From contig NZ_AUKJ01000019.1 in NCBI RefSeq assembly GCF_000424685.1, positions 1-64,000 of the forward strand: 64,000 bases of DNA. Reading direction: 5' to 3'. Positions 9,689 through 22,349 of the stretch are shown in pieces; position 1 is the stretch's first letter; every line of letters begins with the position of its first letter. The translations under genes were made by a program, and so were the position numbers. Source of the stretch: Methylococcus capsulatus str. Texas = ATCC 19069 (GTDB lineage: Bacteria > Pseudomonadota > Gammaproteobacteria > Methylococcales > Methylococcaceae). Below the pieces are notes generated by a model that saw only the letters and a list, made by a program, of their open reading frames with translations, was not told where the DNA came from and ran no database searches.

Positions 9689-10050
9689 CGTCGGGTCAGT
9701 ATGAGCCAGTGTTTTTCCAGGGCGCGCAGCAGGACGGCGGAATTCACGCTGGTTGCCGGGGTGCGGGCCATGACGACATAATCGATGGTGCCGAGCTGTG
9801 CCTGGCGAAGACGGAACGATTCGCGAACCAGTCGCTTGATCCGGTTGCGATCGACCGCTTTTCGAATCTGCTTCCGGGAGAGCGCCAAGCCCAACCGTGG
9901 ATGGGCCAGGCTGTTGGGGCGGGCCAGCACCGTGAGCCACGAATCCGAGGAGCGGCAGGCGTCTTCGAATACGAAACGGAACTCGACGGGGCTGGCCAAT
10001 CGGTGGGATCTGGGAAACCCGTACCCTTGGCCGGGAACGGGCCGTTCCAT
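9664..10050 (-). CDS. rnpA: ribonuclease P protein component
   Basis: The 128-residue protein subunit of RNase P, which matures tRNA 5' ends together with the RNA subunit. The RNR motif is visible in [17 protein letters not shown] around residue 70, followed by DYVVMAR and the C-terminal LLRALEKHW helix. The start at 10050 overlaps the rpmH stop by one base (TGATG). It sits between rpmH and yidD in the conserved order. Confidence 0.95.
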   Translation of the reverse strand: MERPVPGQGYGFPRSHRLASPVEFRFVFEDACRSSDSWLTVLARPNSLAHPRLGLALSRKQIRKAVDRNRIKRLVRESFRLRQAQLGTIDYVVMARTPATSVNSAVLLRALEKHWLILTRRCSGSSSP

Positions 10051-10184
10051 CAGACCGAGAGCTTTCTGCGCCCTTTCGCGCGCCGGGCGCTGAGGACGGC
10101 GCGGCCGCCGCGGGTCTTCATGCGGGCGCGGAAGCCGTGGGTGCGCACGCGCTTGATCTTGCTTGGTTGATAGGTTCTTTTCAT
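10050..10184 (-). CDS. rpmH: 50S ribosomal protein L34
   Basis: The 44-residue L34 begins [19 protein letters not shown] and ends [11 protein letters not shown], a textbook L34. The ATG is at 10184; the longer in-frame upstream reading is not L34-like. It is the first gene of the rpmH-rnpA-yidD-yidC-mnmE operon and diverges from dnaA. Confidence 0.98.
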   Translation of the reverse strand: MKRTYQPSKIKRVRTHGFRARMKTRGGRAVLSARRAKGRRKLSV

Positions 10185-10232
10185 GATCGGTCCTGCTTGA
10201 TGCCGAGCAGCGGCAAAAAGAAAAAGAGCGTA

Positions 10233-10261
10233 ACTATAAGATGCGGTACGTTCGCCGTCAA
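10233..10261 (-). promoter_or_regulatory. sigma70 promoter of the rpmH operon
   Basis: On the minus strand TTGACG is followed after exactly 17 bases by TATAGT, about 50 bases before the L34 start. This is one of the best promoter matches in the window. Confidence 0.7.
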
Positions 10262-10347
10262 GAATCTGGTAAGGGGCCATTTTCCGGTAGAATAATCCCC
10301 CCTTCCGGGGCGGCCCGCCCCTGCCAGTTTCCCTAAGGATATCCCCG

Positions 10348-11676
10348 ATGAGCGTGCTTTGGAGTCATTGCATCAGCAAGCTTGAAGGCGAACTTCCTCC
10401 GCAACAGTTCAACACCTGGATCAGGCCGTTGCAGGCGGTGGAGGACGGGGGGGAGTTGCGTCTTCTGGCGCCGAACCGGTTCGTTCTCGACTGGGTGAAG
10501 CAGCATTTCATCGGTAAGATCGAGGAGGTCGTGTCCGAGCAGAACCGCGACTCCGCCCCCAACGTCGTGCTGGAGATCGGTTCGCGCGCCGCCGAGGCGG
10601 CCCAGATGAGGTCGGCGAATCCCCCCCGCAAGACCGCTCCGGCACGCAAACAGGTGCCTAACAACCTGAACAGCGCCTTCATTTTCGGTAATTTCGTCGA
10701 AGGCAAGTCCAACCAGCTGGCGAAGGCTGCCTCGCTGCAGGTGGCGCAGAACGTGGGGCGCGCCTATAATCCGCTGTTCATTTATGGTGGCGTCGGTCTT
10801 GGTAAGACCCATTTGATGCACGCCATCGGCAACGAAATTCTCCGCGGAAATCCGGCGGCCAACATCGTTTATCTGCATTCCGAGCGCTTCGTTTCCGATA
10901 TGGTGAAGGCGCTGCAGCATAATGCGATCAACGCCTTCAAGGAGTTTTACCGTACCGTCGATGCCCTGCTGATCGACGACATCCAGTTTTTCGCAGGCAA
11001 GGAGCGCTCGCAGGAGGAGTTTTTCCACACATTCAACACCCTGCTGGAAAACAAGCATCAGGTGGTGCTTACCTGTGACCGCTACCCCAAAGAGATCAAG
11101 GGCCTGGAAGAGCGGCTCAAATCGCGGTTTGGCTGGGGATTGCCGGTGGCCATCGAGCCGCCCGATCTGGAGACGCGGGTCGCCATTCTCATGAGCAAGG
11201 CCCAGCAGTCCGGCATCGATCTGTCACCGGAGGTGGCGTTTTTCATCGGCAAGCGTATTCGCTCCAATATCCGTGAGCTGGAGGGCGCGCTTCGTCGCGT
11301 CATCGCCAACGCGCAGTTCACCGGGCGGCCGATCACCCTGGAGTTTGCCAAGGAGGCCTTGCGCGACCTGATCGCGCTGCAGGACCGGATGATCAACGTG
11401 GAAAACATCCAGAAAACGGTCTCGGAGTATTTCAAGATCCGTCAGGCCGACCTGTTGTCGAACAAACGCACGCGTTCGCTCACCCGGCCACGCCAGATCG
11501 CCATGGCTTTGTCCAAGGAGCTGACCAGCCATAGCCTGCCGGAGATCGGTCAGATGTTCGGTGGGCGGGATCACACCACGGTGCTGCATGCCTGCCGGAA
11601 AGTACAGGAGCTCAAGGAGAGCGATGCCAGATTCATGGAGGATTTTTCCAATCTTCTGCGTATTCTCTCCAACTGA
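10348..11676 (+). CDS. dnaA: chromosomal replication initiator DnaA
   Basis: The 442-residue AAA+ initiator that binds DnaA boxes and opens oriC. Domain I is at residues 1-80 ([20 protein letters not shown]). Walker [17 protein letters not shown] is near residue 150, Walker [13 protein letters not shown] near 210, and the domain IV signature [14 protein letters not shown] near 410. AAGGAT precedes the ATG at a suitable distance. It diverges from rpmH; a TAGAAT -10-like element lies about 60 bases upstream. I see no consensus TTATCCACA box between rpmH and dnaA or between dnaA and dnaN, so the functional origin is not evident here. Confidence 0.98.
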   Translation: MSVLWSHCISKLEGELPPQQFNTWIRPLQAVEDGGELRLLAPNRFVLDWVKQHFIGKIEEVVSEQNRDSAPNVVLEIGSRAAEAAQMRSANPPRKTAPARKQVPNNLNSAFIFGNFVEGKSNQLAKAASLQVAQNVGRAYNPLFIYGGVGLGKTHLMHAIGNEILRGNPAANIVYLHSERFVSDMVKALQHNAINAFKEFYRTVDALLIDDIQFFAGKERSQEEFFHTFNTLLENKHQVVLTCDRYPKEIKGLEERLKSRFGWGLPVAIEPPDLETRVAILMSKAQQSGIDLSPEVAFFIGKRIRSNIRELEGALRRVIANAQFTGRPITLEFAKEALRDLIALQDRMINVENIQKTVSEYFKIRQADLLSNKRTRSLTRPRQIAMALSKELTSHSLPEIGQMFGGRDHTTVLHACRKVQELKESDARFMEDFSNLLRILSN

Positions 11677-11707
11677 CACCCCGTTTCTTTCGCCAAGGGC
11701 TCGAGCC

Positions 11708-12808
11708 ATGAAATTCCGTATCTTGCGGGAAGATTTGTTATTGCCGCTGCAGCAGGTCATCGGTGTCATCGAGCGGCGCCAGACGCTGCCGATTCTTTCG
11801 AACGTGCTGATCGAGGTGGAGGCCGGACGGATGGAACTGGCCGGGACCGATCTGGAGGTTCAGCTGGTTGCAAATACCGACATGGAAGGTAAGGAATCCG
11901 GGCGTTTCACCGTGCCTGCGCGCAAACTTATGGACATCTGCAGGCTCCTGCCGGAGGGCGGGGAGCTAGCATTCGACGTGAAGCCGGAGCGAGTATCGCT
12001 GCAATGCGGCAAGAGCCGTTTCATTTTGGGTGCACTGCCGGCGGAGAACTATCCCAACTTCGAGCATGGCGATCCGGAGGCGGTGTTCGACTGCGAGGCG
12101 CAGTTGCTGCGGCGGGCCATCGAGAAGACGGCTTTCGCTATGGCTCAGCAGGACGTGCGCTATTATCTGAATGGTCTGCTTCTGGAAATCCGGCAGGGTC
12201 GGATACGGGCTGTGGCGTCCGATGGCCATCGGCTGGCGCTGTTCGAGGATGTTGTGGACGGAATGCCGGACGTCGCCAGGCAGATCATCATTCCCCGAAA
12301 GGGGGTTCTGGAGCTGGGGCGTCTTCTGGCTCGCGTGGAAGGCTCGGCGAGCGTGCGGATATCGGCGAATAACGTCAGGATCCTGTTCGGCACATTCAGT
12401 TTCGCCGTGAAGCTGGTCGAGGGTCGATATCCGGATTATGAGCGTGTGATTCCAAAGACGGCTTGCCGGGTCGTCGTGGTCGACCGCCATGAACTGCGCG
12501 GTGCACTGACGCGGGTCGCCGTGCTGTCCAACGAGAAGTTCAAGGGCGTCAGCCTGGAAATCGGAGAGGGGCTCATCCGTCTCAGGGCGCAGAATCCAGA
12601 GCATGAGGAGGCGGAAGACGAGGTGCCTGCCGACGTGTCCGGCGAGGCCTTCGCGGTGGGTTTCAATGCCTCCTATCTGCTCGATGCGATCAACGCGGTG
12701 GCTTCGGATGCGGTGCGCATGTCCTTTACCGATGCCAATGGCAGTTGCCTGATAGAAGATTTGTCGGATTCCAGGTACCGCTTCATTGTGATGCCGATGC
12801 GTCTCTGA
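11708..12808 (+). CDS. dnaN: DNA polymerase III sliding clamp (beta subunit)
   Basis: The 366-residue ring-forming processivity clamp. The start at 11708 gives the family opening [20 protein letters not shown]. Conserved segments include [22 protein letters not shown] and the C-terminal [10 protein letters not shown] that forms the partner-binding pocket. A longer in-frame upstream reading overlaps dnaA and is not used. It lies 31 bases after dnaA, so the two are probably co-transcribed. Confidence 0.97.
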   Translation: MKFRILREDLLLPLQQVIGVIERRQTLPILSNVLIEVEAGRMELAGTDLEVQLVANTDMEGKESGRFTVPARKLMDICRLLPEGGELAFDVKPERVSLQCGKSRFILGALPAENYPNFEHGDPEAVFDCEAQLLRRAIEKTAFAMAQQDVRYYLNGLLLEIRQGRIRAVASDGHRLALFEDVVDGMPDVARQIIIPRKGVLELGRLLARVEGSASVRISANNVRILFGTFSFAVKLVEGRYPDYERVIPKTACRVVVVDRHELRGALTRVAVLSNEKFKGVSLEIGEGLIRLRAQNPEHEEAEDEVPADVSGEAFAVGFNASYLLDAINAVASDAVRMSFTDANGSCLIEDLSDSRYRFIVMPMRL

Positions 12809-12860
12809 TGCCGGAATATCCGGCCTTGAGGAGCAAAGGAGTCGGAACCGCCGGCACCGT

Positions 12861-13940
12861 ATGGCGCTGCTGAAGCTCGACATTGCCGATGTCCGTAATA
12901 TCGAATCCGCCAGCCTGAGTCCCGGCGAGGGGCTCAATCTGCTGTTCGGAGCCAACGGCAGCGGCAAGACTTCGCTGCTTGAGGCGATTTATCTTCTCAG
13001 TCGGGGCAAATCCTTTCGCTCCCCGCAGTCCGGCCGGATCATCCGTTTCGATCGGCCGTGTCTTACGGTTTCCGGTAGTATCGGGCGGCCGGGAGCGGGT
13101 ATTGCGGTGGGCGTTCGCCTCGGTCGCAGCGAGAAGGAAGTCCGTGTCGGGGGGCGGAGCTGTGATTCCAGTGCGCAATTGATCCGCCTTTTTCCTGCTG
13201 TCTTGATCCATCCTGCCAGCGTTGCACTGCTCGAGGGGCCGCCTCGATGGCGAAGGCAGATGCTCGATTGGGGGGTGTTCCACGTGGAACAGGGCTATCT
13301 CGATCTGCTGCGCCGCTTTTCGCGCACACTCGAGCAGCGCAATGCGGTACTCCGGGGCGAGGCGCCCGGTTCGAGTCTGGCGGCATGGTCGGGAGAGCTG
13401 GCACGATGGGGTACAATGATCGCCGAACTGCGATCGTCCTACCTTGATCGGATTCGGATGCATTTCGGGGAAATGGTGTTCGCATTGCTCGGCCGGACGG
13501 ATGTCGAACTGGTGGTTCGTCCGGGGTGGCGAGCGGGATGGTCCTATGCGGACGCTCTCGCCGCATCCCAGCCGACGGACCGGCGGTTGGGCTATACGGA
13601 GCCGGGTCCCCAAAAAGGGGATTTCGCGGTGCTGGTCGGGGGGCGGCCGGCCAGGGACTATTTGTCGCGGGGCCAGCTGAAGCTCCTGACCTATGCGCTT
13701 TTGCTGGCGCAAGCCGGCCTGCTGGAAGCGGATCAGCCGGGTCGGGTCTGCCTTCTGGTCGATGACATTGCTTCGGAACTGGATTCCCGCAACCAGGAGC
13801 GGCTGCTGAGCCTGGTCAAGTCGACCGGCTTGCAGTCCTTCGTTACTTTTTCCGGCGCCACTCAGGGGGTGGCGGCCGTGGTCGGCCGGACCGCCAGGGT
13901 GTTCCACGTGGAACAAGGTCGCATCCGCACTGGCTCATGA
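12861..13940 (+). CDS. recF: DNA replication and repair protein RecF
   Basis: A 359-residue SMC-like ATPase that helps load RecA at gaps. Walker A is [19 protein letters not shown] near residue 34, and the C-terminal ABC signature region is [18 protein letters not shown] with [11 protein letters not shown] as Walker B near residue 300. It fits the dnaA-dnaN-recF-gyrB order. The reading frame contains two perfect parS-type palindromes, each translating as FHVEQ (about residues 140 and 349), so the coding sequence also carries a chromosome-segregation signal. Confidence 0.96.
   Translation: MALLKLDIADVRNIESASLSPGEGLNLLFGANGSGKTSLLEAIYLLSRGKSFRSPQSGRIIRFDRPCLTVSGSIGRPGAGIAVGVRLGRSEKEVRVGGRSCDSSAQLIRLFPAVLIHPASVALLEGPPRWRRQMLDWGVFHVEQGYLDLLRRFSRTLEQRNAVLRGEAPGSSLAAWSGELARWGTMIAELRSSYLDRIRMHFGEMVFALLGRTDVELVVRPGWRAGWSYADALAASQPTDRRLGYTEPGPQKGDFAVLVGGRPARDYLSRGQLKLLTYALLLAQAGLLEADQPGRVCLLVDDIASELDSRNQERLLSLVKSTGLQSFVTFSGATQGVAAVVGRTARVFHVEQGRIRTGS
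13276..13291. promoter_or_regulatory. parS site (ParB-binding palindrome), copy 1
   Basis: TGTTCCACGTGGAACA is a perfect 16-bp palindrome matching the gammaproteobacterial parS form. It lies inside recF near dnaA, where parS sites normally cluster. Confidence 0.85.
13900..13915. promoter_or_regulatory. parS site (ParB-binding palindrome), copy 2
   Basis: An identical 16-bp palindrome lies at the 3' end of recF, 624 bases from copy 1. Two exact copies in one kilobase make chance unlikely. Confidence 0.85.
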
Positions 13941-14018
13941 GAATGAGACGATCCCGGCGACCCGCTTTCCCGCTTTACGAAAGCGACCTTCACGCCATGC
14001 TCGTTTCCCCTCGCCCCG

Positions 14019-14038
14019 CCCGCTCCCAAGGGAGCGGG
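14019..14038. repeat. perfect 9-bp hairpin between recF and gyrB
   Basis: CCCGCTCCC and GGGAGCGGG are separated by two bases. No T-tract follows, so it is not a standard terminator; it may modulate read-through into gyrB. Confidence 0.4.
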
Positions 14039-14072
14039 TGAGCAAGGTTGAGCGACTTTCACGATTAAATGA

Positions 14073-16496
<2,424 letters not shown>

Positions 16497-16505
16497 TGCA
16501 GGCGT

Positions 16506-16531
16506 GCCCCGCCGCCCCTCGGGGGCGGGGC
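16506..16531. terminator. GC-rich hairpin between convergent gyrB and recombinase-like gene
   Basis: GCCCCGCC pairs with GGCGGGGC around a loop that can itself pair. It lies between two convergent stop codons but lacks a clear T-tract, so terminator function is tentative. Confidence 0.4.
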
Positions 16532-16537
16532 GGCTCT

Positions 16538-17608
16538 TCACTTGAGCCCGGTGGGGCCGGGGCCGACGTAGGCACTGAACTTGATTCCGTATTCCAGCCT
16601 GGCGAGAGAATTGAGCAAAGCCTCCGGTTGGGTCTGCCACAGGGGTTCTCTCGTCGCGCCGGCGCTCTTGCGTTCCATGTGCCCGAGCAGGGCATTGATA
16701 TGGAGTTCCGGAGCACCGGCCAGTCTCAGGTAATGCTGAAAAGTCGCGCGGAAAGCCTCGGTTCGCCGCCCGCTCCGTTTCAGGCCATGTCGTTCCAGGT
16801 GTCTGCTCAGCCACATCCCCATATTCTGTCCTTTGCTGCCCAGCCGGGGGATGATCAGGCCCGGCCACAGCGTGTCGAGGCCGTCGAGTCCGTCGACGTA
16901 GGCCAAAAGACCCAGCTCGATCAGTTTGGGGTGCACCGGTACCCGGCGTTCGGATTTTCCCCGGGCGGTCGACGCCACGAACCGGAACGCCGGAATCCGC
17001 TCGCCGATCAGGGTGATGTCCTTGGGTTCGAGCTGGCAGATTTCGCCGATGCGTGCGCCGGTGTGCAGCTGAATCAGAGGAACCCAGTATTTATAGGGGG
17101 TGTCGAAATCGGCAGCGGTCTCTTCGCCTTCGAAAAAAGCCCGCAACTGTTCCAGGGTCAACGGCTTGTCTGCCGGCTGCTGGCGCTGCTCCGCCGCCAC
17201 CGTGCCCGTCGGCAATTTGCAGCCGCTGCAGGGATTCTCCATCAGGCCTGGGTGCCCCTGAGCGAGCGCCCAGTTGAACAAAGCGGAGAGGGAGCTGAGG
17301 TGGCCGTTGACCGTGGAAGCGGAGAGGCGCCGCCTTTCTGACAGTTCTTTCGCGAAGGCCGTGACGTCGGCGCTCAGGTATTCCGGGAGCGGCCTGTCGC
17401 CGGCGATCTCGATGAAACGCAGCAGATGGTTTTCCGCCTGCCGCAGCCTTTCGAACCGGACTTTCCCATGCTGGTCCCGGATGTATTCCCGGATCATGGG
17501 GAACATCGTAGGGGCCCCGCCGTGCCGCCGTCGCCGATGTCCATACCGCTCGACATGCCGAGTTTCTGCCTTTTGGGTCTGGGGCTCGCTTTGCTTTTCG
17601 ATGTTCAT
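16538..17608 (-). CDS. tyrosine-recombinase-like protein with degenerate active site
   Basis: The fold is that of a XerC/integrase-type recombinase: a core-binding domain (about residues 45-150) and a catalytic domain with HTGARIGEICQL carrying the first arginine near residue 205. The usual H-x-x-R box reads EAFRATF, with glutamate for the first histidine. LLGH follows, but the segment that should hold the nucleophilic tyrosine reads TREPLWQTQPEALL without one. The protein is therefore probably inactive or only DNA-binding. The start is uncertain: ATG 17608 (356 residues) is used, and ATG 17635 is also possible; neither has a strong ribosome site. It converges with gyrB. Confidence 0.7.
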   Translation of the reverse strand: MNIEKQSEPQTQKAETRHVERYGHRRRRHGGAPTMFPMIREYIRDQHGKVRFERLRQAENHLLRFIEIAGDRPLPEYLSADVTAFAKELSERRRLSASTVNGHLSSLSALFNWALAQGHPGLMENPCSGCKLPTGTVAAEQRQQPADKPLTLEQLRAFFEGEETAADFDTPYKYWVPLIQLHTGARIGEICQLEPKDITLIGERIPAFRFVASTARGKSERRVPVHPKLIELGLLAYVDGLDGLDTLWPGLIIPRLGSKGQNMGMWLSRHLERHGLKRSGRRTEAFRATFQHYLRLAGAPELHINALLGHMERKSAGATREPLWQTQPEALLNSLARLEYGIKFSAYVGPGPTGLK

Positions 17609-17938
17609 CGTCGCGCGTGATCTCTTTCTGGACATGGATGGATGGCGGAGTTGAAGGGGGCGTGTCGCGTGGTGGCGGGAGGCGCGGCGACATAAACTTG
17701 CCCTTGGCATCCCATTTTTGGAAACCCTAGCAAATCATCCGTCTTCGTTCTTGGACAATAACGTATTCGAATAGGACTATTCTTTACTCTGAAACATGGG
17801 ATATGCCCGGACGTCGCCCGTTCTGGCGAAAAGCAGACATCCTCCGGCCGGGTCTGTCCCGACTTTCGGTCCGTTCGAGGCACGACGCAGCGCGGACAGG
17901 GGCTGCGGATGTTGTCCACCTAAGAGGAGGTTTCGGCC

Positions 17939-18934
17939 ATGATCACTGAGCTGACGTTCGATTCCGATGCCATCGCCGAATGCGATCGTTTCGAAGTGTG
18001 GCGGGAGATGTTCTGTTCGAAGATGTGGGGGTTGGACATCGCGCATTCCGACTCCCGGCCATTTTTCGCCCGCTGCCGTTTCGTGAGTCTCGGAGCCGTA
18101 GAGGTCATCCGCAGCGAGCTGAACGGGCTGGATTTCAGTCGCACCCCACGTAGGGTTCGTCAGCAGGAGTCGGACGACTTCGGGTTTCACCTCAGTCTGT
18201 CGGGGGGCGTCCGTGCGGTTCAGGCGGGATGCCATGCCGAAGTACGCGGTGCGGGGGGGCTGCTTTTGGCCGGCGGCCAGCCCTATACCCTTTCCACTCC
18301 ACAGATGCCGGGAAGCGCCCATTACCAGTGTTATTCGCTGCATTTGCCGAGGAAAGAACTGCTGCAGCGCGTCCCGGATGCCGAACGCCATTTGGCCGAA
18401 GTCTGCGCTGGCGGCGAGCCGTTGAATCTTCTGGTGCAGTATCTGGACCTCGTGGCGGGTCATGATGCGGCCTTGCGGTCACCCGACCTGCGCAGACTCG
18501 CCGGCGAGCACCTGCTGGATCTCGTTGCCCTGACGCTGGAGCCCGGGCGCGATCCGGAATCACAGTTCCAGCGGGGCGGGCTGCGCGCCGCACGGCGTGC
18601 GGCATTGGTGAGATATCTGGAGCAGCACTACCGGGACGAACGTCTTTCAGTGAAAACGGCCGCGGCCGCGTTGGGGATCTCCGAAAGCTACCTGCACCGT
18701 CTGATGGCGGAGAGCGGAGAGAGTTTCACCGAAATGGTCAACCGTTTGCGGCTGGAGCGGGCGAAACGCATGCTCGAAGACCCGGGATGCGATGGTCTGC
18801 GCATCGGCGACATCGCATTCGCCACGGGATTCAACGATTTCACCTATTTCAACCGGCTGTTCCGGCGACGCTTCGGTGATACTCCCCGGACGTTCCGTGC
18901 CGATCGGCCGGAGCAGGGCGATACGATGCAGTGA
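17939..18934 (+). CDS. AraC-family transcriptional regulator
   Basis: A 331-residue regulator with an N-terminal AraC-binding-like domain (about residues 1-180) and a C-terminal double helix-turn-helix (about 225-320). The latter is shown by SVKTAAAALGISESYLHRLM and IGDIAFATGFNDFTYFNRLF ending in FGDTPRTFR. GAGGAGG lies a few bases before the ATG. The preceding 228 bases hold no gene and probably contain its promoter. No adjacent target is evident, so its signal and regulon are unknown. Confidence 0.88.
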   Translation: MITELTFDSDAIAECDRFEVWREMFCSKMWGLDIAHSDSRPFFARCRFVSLGAVEVIRSELNGLDFSRTPRRVRQQESDDFGFHLSLSGGVRAVQAGCHAEVRGAGGLLLAGGQPYTLSTPQMPGSAHYQCYSLHLPRKELLQRVPDAERHLAEVCAGGEPLNLLVQYLDLVAGHDAALRSPDLRRLAGEHLLDLVALTLEPGRDPESQFQRGGLRAARRAALVRYLEQHYRDERLSVKTAAAALGISESYLHRLMAESGESFTEMVNRLRLERAKRMLEDPGCDGLRIGDIAFATGFNDFTYFNRLFRRRFGDTPRTFRADRPEQGDTMQ

Positions 18935-18962
18935 TCGTCCCCGCGCGCCCTTGCGAAGGCAG

Positions 18963-19832
18963 TCACTCCACGTTCTGGACCTGTTCGCGCATCTGCTCGA
19001 TCAGTACCTTGATGTCCACGGCCGCGCGGGTGGTCTCCAGATCGGCCGACTTGGACGCCAGCGTGTTGGCCTCGCGGTTCATTTCCTGGATCAGGAAATC
19101 CAGGCGGCGCCCCGCGGGTTCCCGTTGGGTGAGGATGTGCCGCATTTCAGTGGTGTGCGCGGTCAGCCGATCCAGCTCTTCGGCGACGTCCATCTTCTGC
19201 GCGAGGTAGACCAGTTCCTGTTCGAGGCGGGCGGCATCGGGCTCGGCGGCCAGTTCGGCCAGCCGCGCCCTCAGCTTGTTCCGGATACCGGCGAGAATCG
19301 CCGGCAGGCGCTCCCGTACCGCGCCGACCGCGCGCTGGATGTCGGCACAGCGCAGGTCCAGCAACGCGGCGATCTGGGCACCCTCGCGCTCACGGAACGC
19401 CCGCGCCTCGGCCAGCGCCCGGTCGAGCACGGCGAGGAGCCCAGGTTCGAGCGTGGCGAGGTCCGGCTCGCTTTCCTGCATGACGCCCGGCCAGCGCAGC
19501 AGTTCGATGGCGCTCAGGCCGGCCCAGCAGCGGTCTTCCAGCGCTTCGACGTTTCGCAGCGCACCGAGCAGGCCGCGTACCAGCGCGGTGTCGATACATG
19601 TCGGGCCGGCTTCCGGCGCCGAGGGTTTCCACGTCAGGGTGCAGTCCACCCGCCCCCGCTTGAACGACTCGCCTATCCTGTTGCGCACCGCCAGTTCCAG
19701 GCCGCGCAGGGGATCCGGCAGGCGCAGGCCGACATCGAGATAGCGATGATTGACGGCACGCAGGTCCCAGCTAACCCGCCAGTTGCCCACCGTCCCTTGC
19801 GCGGTCCCGAAAGCCGTCATGCTGCGGATCAT
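18963..19832 (-). CDS. yicC: YicC family protein
   Basis: The 289-residue protein matches the YicC family: N-terminal MIRSMTAFGTAQG, DLRAVNHRYLDVGLRLP, and a C-terminal DUF1732-type segment with LDFLIQEMNREANTLASKS. Members are described as endoribonucleases that affect small-RNA turnover and stationary-phase survival; that role is family knowledge. AGGAGA precedes the ATG. It is followed on the same strand, about 28 bases from the araC stop, by no further gene. Confidence 0.93.
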   Translation of the reverse strand: MIRSMTAFGTAQGTVGNWRVSWDLRAVNHRYLDVGLRLPDPLRGLELAVRNRIGESFKRGRVDCTLTWKPSAPEAGPTCIDTALVRGLLGALRNVEALEDRCWAGLSAIELLRWPGVMQESEPDLATLEPGLLAVLDRALAEARAFREREGAQIAALLDLRCADIQRAVGAVRERLPAILAGIRNKLRARLAELAAEPDAARLEQELVYLAQKMDVAEELDRLTAHTTEMRHILTQREPAGRRLDFLIQEMNREANTLASKSADLETTRAAVDIKVLIEQMREQVQNVE

Positions 19833-19915
19833 GATGTCTCCTCAAAGCTCCATTCAATGTCCGCGTACTATGCCCTGCATGAGGATCACGTGAAACCCCT
19901 CGCTGGCACCAGGCG

Positions 19916-22276
19916 TCAGAGTGCTGGCTTGAGTCGCAGCGTTTCCACGGGCGGGCCGGGTTCGAAAGGCAGGGGTCGGCCGGTGGCCCAGGCATCGTGC
20001 TGATCGCGGTAGTGCGGGGATAGAGGATGACCGGACTGGCCGGCCGGCATGTGCAGGATGCCGTCACCATGATGGCCGGGCGATACCACCAGCCGCTCGC
20101 TCGCTCCCTGATGGGGTGTCAGCACCCGGATGCATTGGCCGCCGCAGCCGACACCCTCCACTTGCGGCATGTCCAGCAGCGCGGATATCAACGGCAGGTT
20201 CTTGCTGAACGGATGCCGGACCTCCACCCGGTTGACCCGGCCCCAGGTCAGGTCTTGAAGTGCGGCGGTACCGAATTCCCTTTTCAGTTCGTCTATGCTC
20301 TGTTCCAGAGTACCGCGTAGAAACGCGTCCCAGGAGCCACTGCGGTCCGGAACGGTGCCCGGCAGACGCGAGGAAATCAGTGCACGCAGCGGCGTCTCCG
20401 CTTCGCGCCAGGCATAGACGAAGCCGGGGTCGGTCTGGTTGCAGCGGCTCAGCAGGCGGGAGAATACCGTGCGGGCGAGATTGCGCCGGTAACGTACCAG
20501 CAGCGCGATGCCACGGCTGTCCGCCTCCATCCGTCCATCCCAGGCTTCCACCGCCCGCCGGGCTTCGGTGAGCACCGGATCGTTGGCGTTCGCCGTCAAT
20601 GCCAGGACCAGGTCGCGGTAGAAATCGAAGAACTCACTGCGGGTATCGAGCTGCAAGCCGAACAACTCGGTTTCGGTCAGTGCCTGTGCCTGCTTCAGTC
20701 TTTCGCCGATACGGTAGGCGCGGTAACTGTTGGAATAGTTGTGGCCGATGACATAGGGATAATCGCGCCCGAGTGTGCGGTTGTTGGCCGTGGCGAGGTA
20801 TCCCCCGGGGGGATCGACCACCCGCGGCAGCCGTTCGGGCGGAACGAAACCGTCCCAGGCGGCGCCGTCGCTCCAACTCCGGCTCACCGAGCCGTCGAAG
20901 CCGCGCCGCAGCGGAAACCGGCCGGTGAGGGTCCAGGCGATGTGACCCGCCCGATCGGCCAGCACCACGTTCTGCGGCGGGTTCCCGGCACGGTTCATGA
21001 CCGCCATGGCCGAATCCAGATCGCGGGCGCCGTCCATCTCCAGCAGGCCGAGATCGACCCCCTGGGCCTCGAGCGCGGTCCAGCGCAACGCCACCGGCAT
21101 GCCCAGCAGCGGCTCGGTCATGACCGGCCCCCAGCGGCTGGATTTGAGGACCAGGGTTTCGTCCACCCCGTCTTTCACGCGCAAGGTTTCGGTACGCGTG
21201 TCCAGTGTCGCCCAGCCTTCGGGTGTGCGGTAGCGATCCGGTTCGAAGGCGTGCATTTCCAGTTTCACCAGGTCCAGCACGTCCGCGTCGACGTTGGTGA
21301 AGCCCCAGGCGATCCGGTCGTTGCTGCCTGCCACCAGCAGCGGCAGGCCGGGCAGGGTCACGCCGCTCATCACGGCTTCGCCATAGCGCAGTTCGGCCCG
21401 GTACCAGATGTTGGGTACGCCCAGGTTCAGATGCATGTCGTTGGCAACGATCGCCCGTCCATCCCGGGTCCGGGTGCCGGCGACCGCCCAGTTGTTGGAG
21501 CCGGCGGGGAGGGGTTCGGCATCGACCGCGGCGCCCAGCGTGAGATGCGGGGTTTCGGCGAGCAGCTCTGCCAGCGCAGCCGCGGGTACCGGCCGTTCGG
21601 GGCGCCGCGAGCCGTTCCCGCCGGCGAGGACCGTGGTGTAGGCATCGACGTCCGGCGTCAGGAAGGCGAGGACTTCCGGCGGCAAGGTCTCGGCCATTAC
21701 ACTGAGCATGCGTTCTTCGTCGGGATGGCCGTTGAGGGTCTGGAACATGCCGAGGCCGACCAGCAGGCTGTCTTCCGCCCGCCATGGTTCCGGGGTATAG
21801 CCAAGGACCAGTATTTCCGGGGGCGGTACGGTCTGTTCGGCCATTCGGGCGTTGACGCCGGCGACGTAGGCCTCGAGCGCCAGCCGCTGGGATTCCGGAA
21901 GCGCGGCGACGATGGCCGCGGCGGCGCGCCCGAAGGCGTAGATCCGCTGCGCGCGGTCGTGCGCCCGGGCCTGTTCTCCGAAGATTTCGGCCAGCCGGCC
22001 CGCAGCTTTGCGCCGCATCATATCCATCTGGAACAGCCGGTCGCGCGCGTGCAGATAGCCCAGCACGCGCAGGGCGTCTTCCCGGTTCGCCGCCATCACC
22101 CGCGGGATGCCGAGCCGATCGAATTCGACGGTGGCGGGCCGGGTGAGCCCCGGCAGTACGCTCTCGCCGCCGGTGGCAGGGAGCGAGGCCGCCGCCTTTT
22201 CCAGGCGGGTGCCGGCATAGGTCGCGAGGGCGAGGATCCCGAAGCCGGCGATGTACAGGATATGCTTGAATTTCAT
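19916..22276 (-). CDS. penicillin acylase family protein (Ntn-hydrolase)
   Basis: A 786-residue N-terminal-nucleophile amidohydrolase. An N-terminal membrane or signal segment ([18 protein letters not shown]) leads into the alpha chain ([30 protein letters not shown]). After the spacer, AGSNNWAV at about residue 265 carries the serine that becomes the beta-chain nucleophile after self-cleavage. Further family segments are [19 protein letters not shown] and YLATANNRT. Substrates in this family range from penicillins to acyl-homoserine lactones and cyclic lipopeptides and cannot be assigned here. It diverges from rph and is probably periplasmic. Confidence 0.92.
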
Positions 22277-22349
22277 GGTGAAAGCGGGTCAGCGCCGCAG
22301 CGGCAATTCGAGTATACTGACGCGCTTTTCATCGGATAAGCAAGCCCAT

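Noticed and set aside
19883-19897. Possible third parS (GGATCACGTGAAACC)
   Set aside because: Only the right half matches; the left arm has two mismatches and the palindrome is broken.
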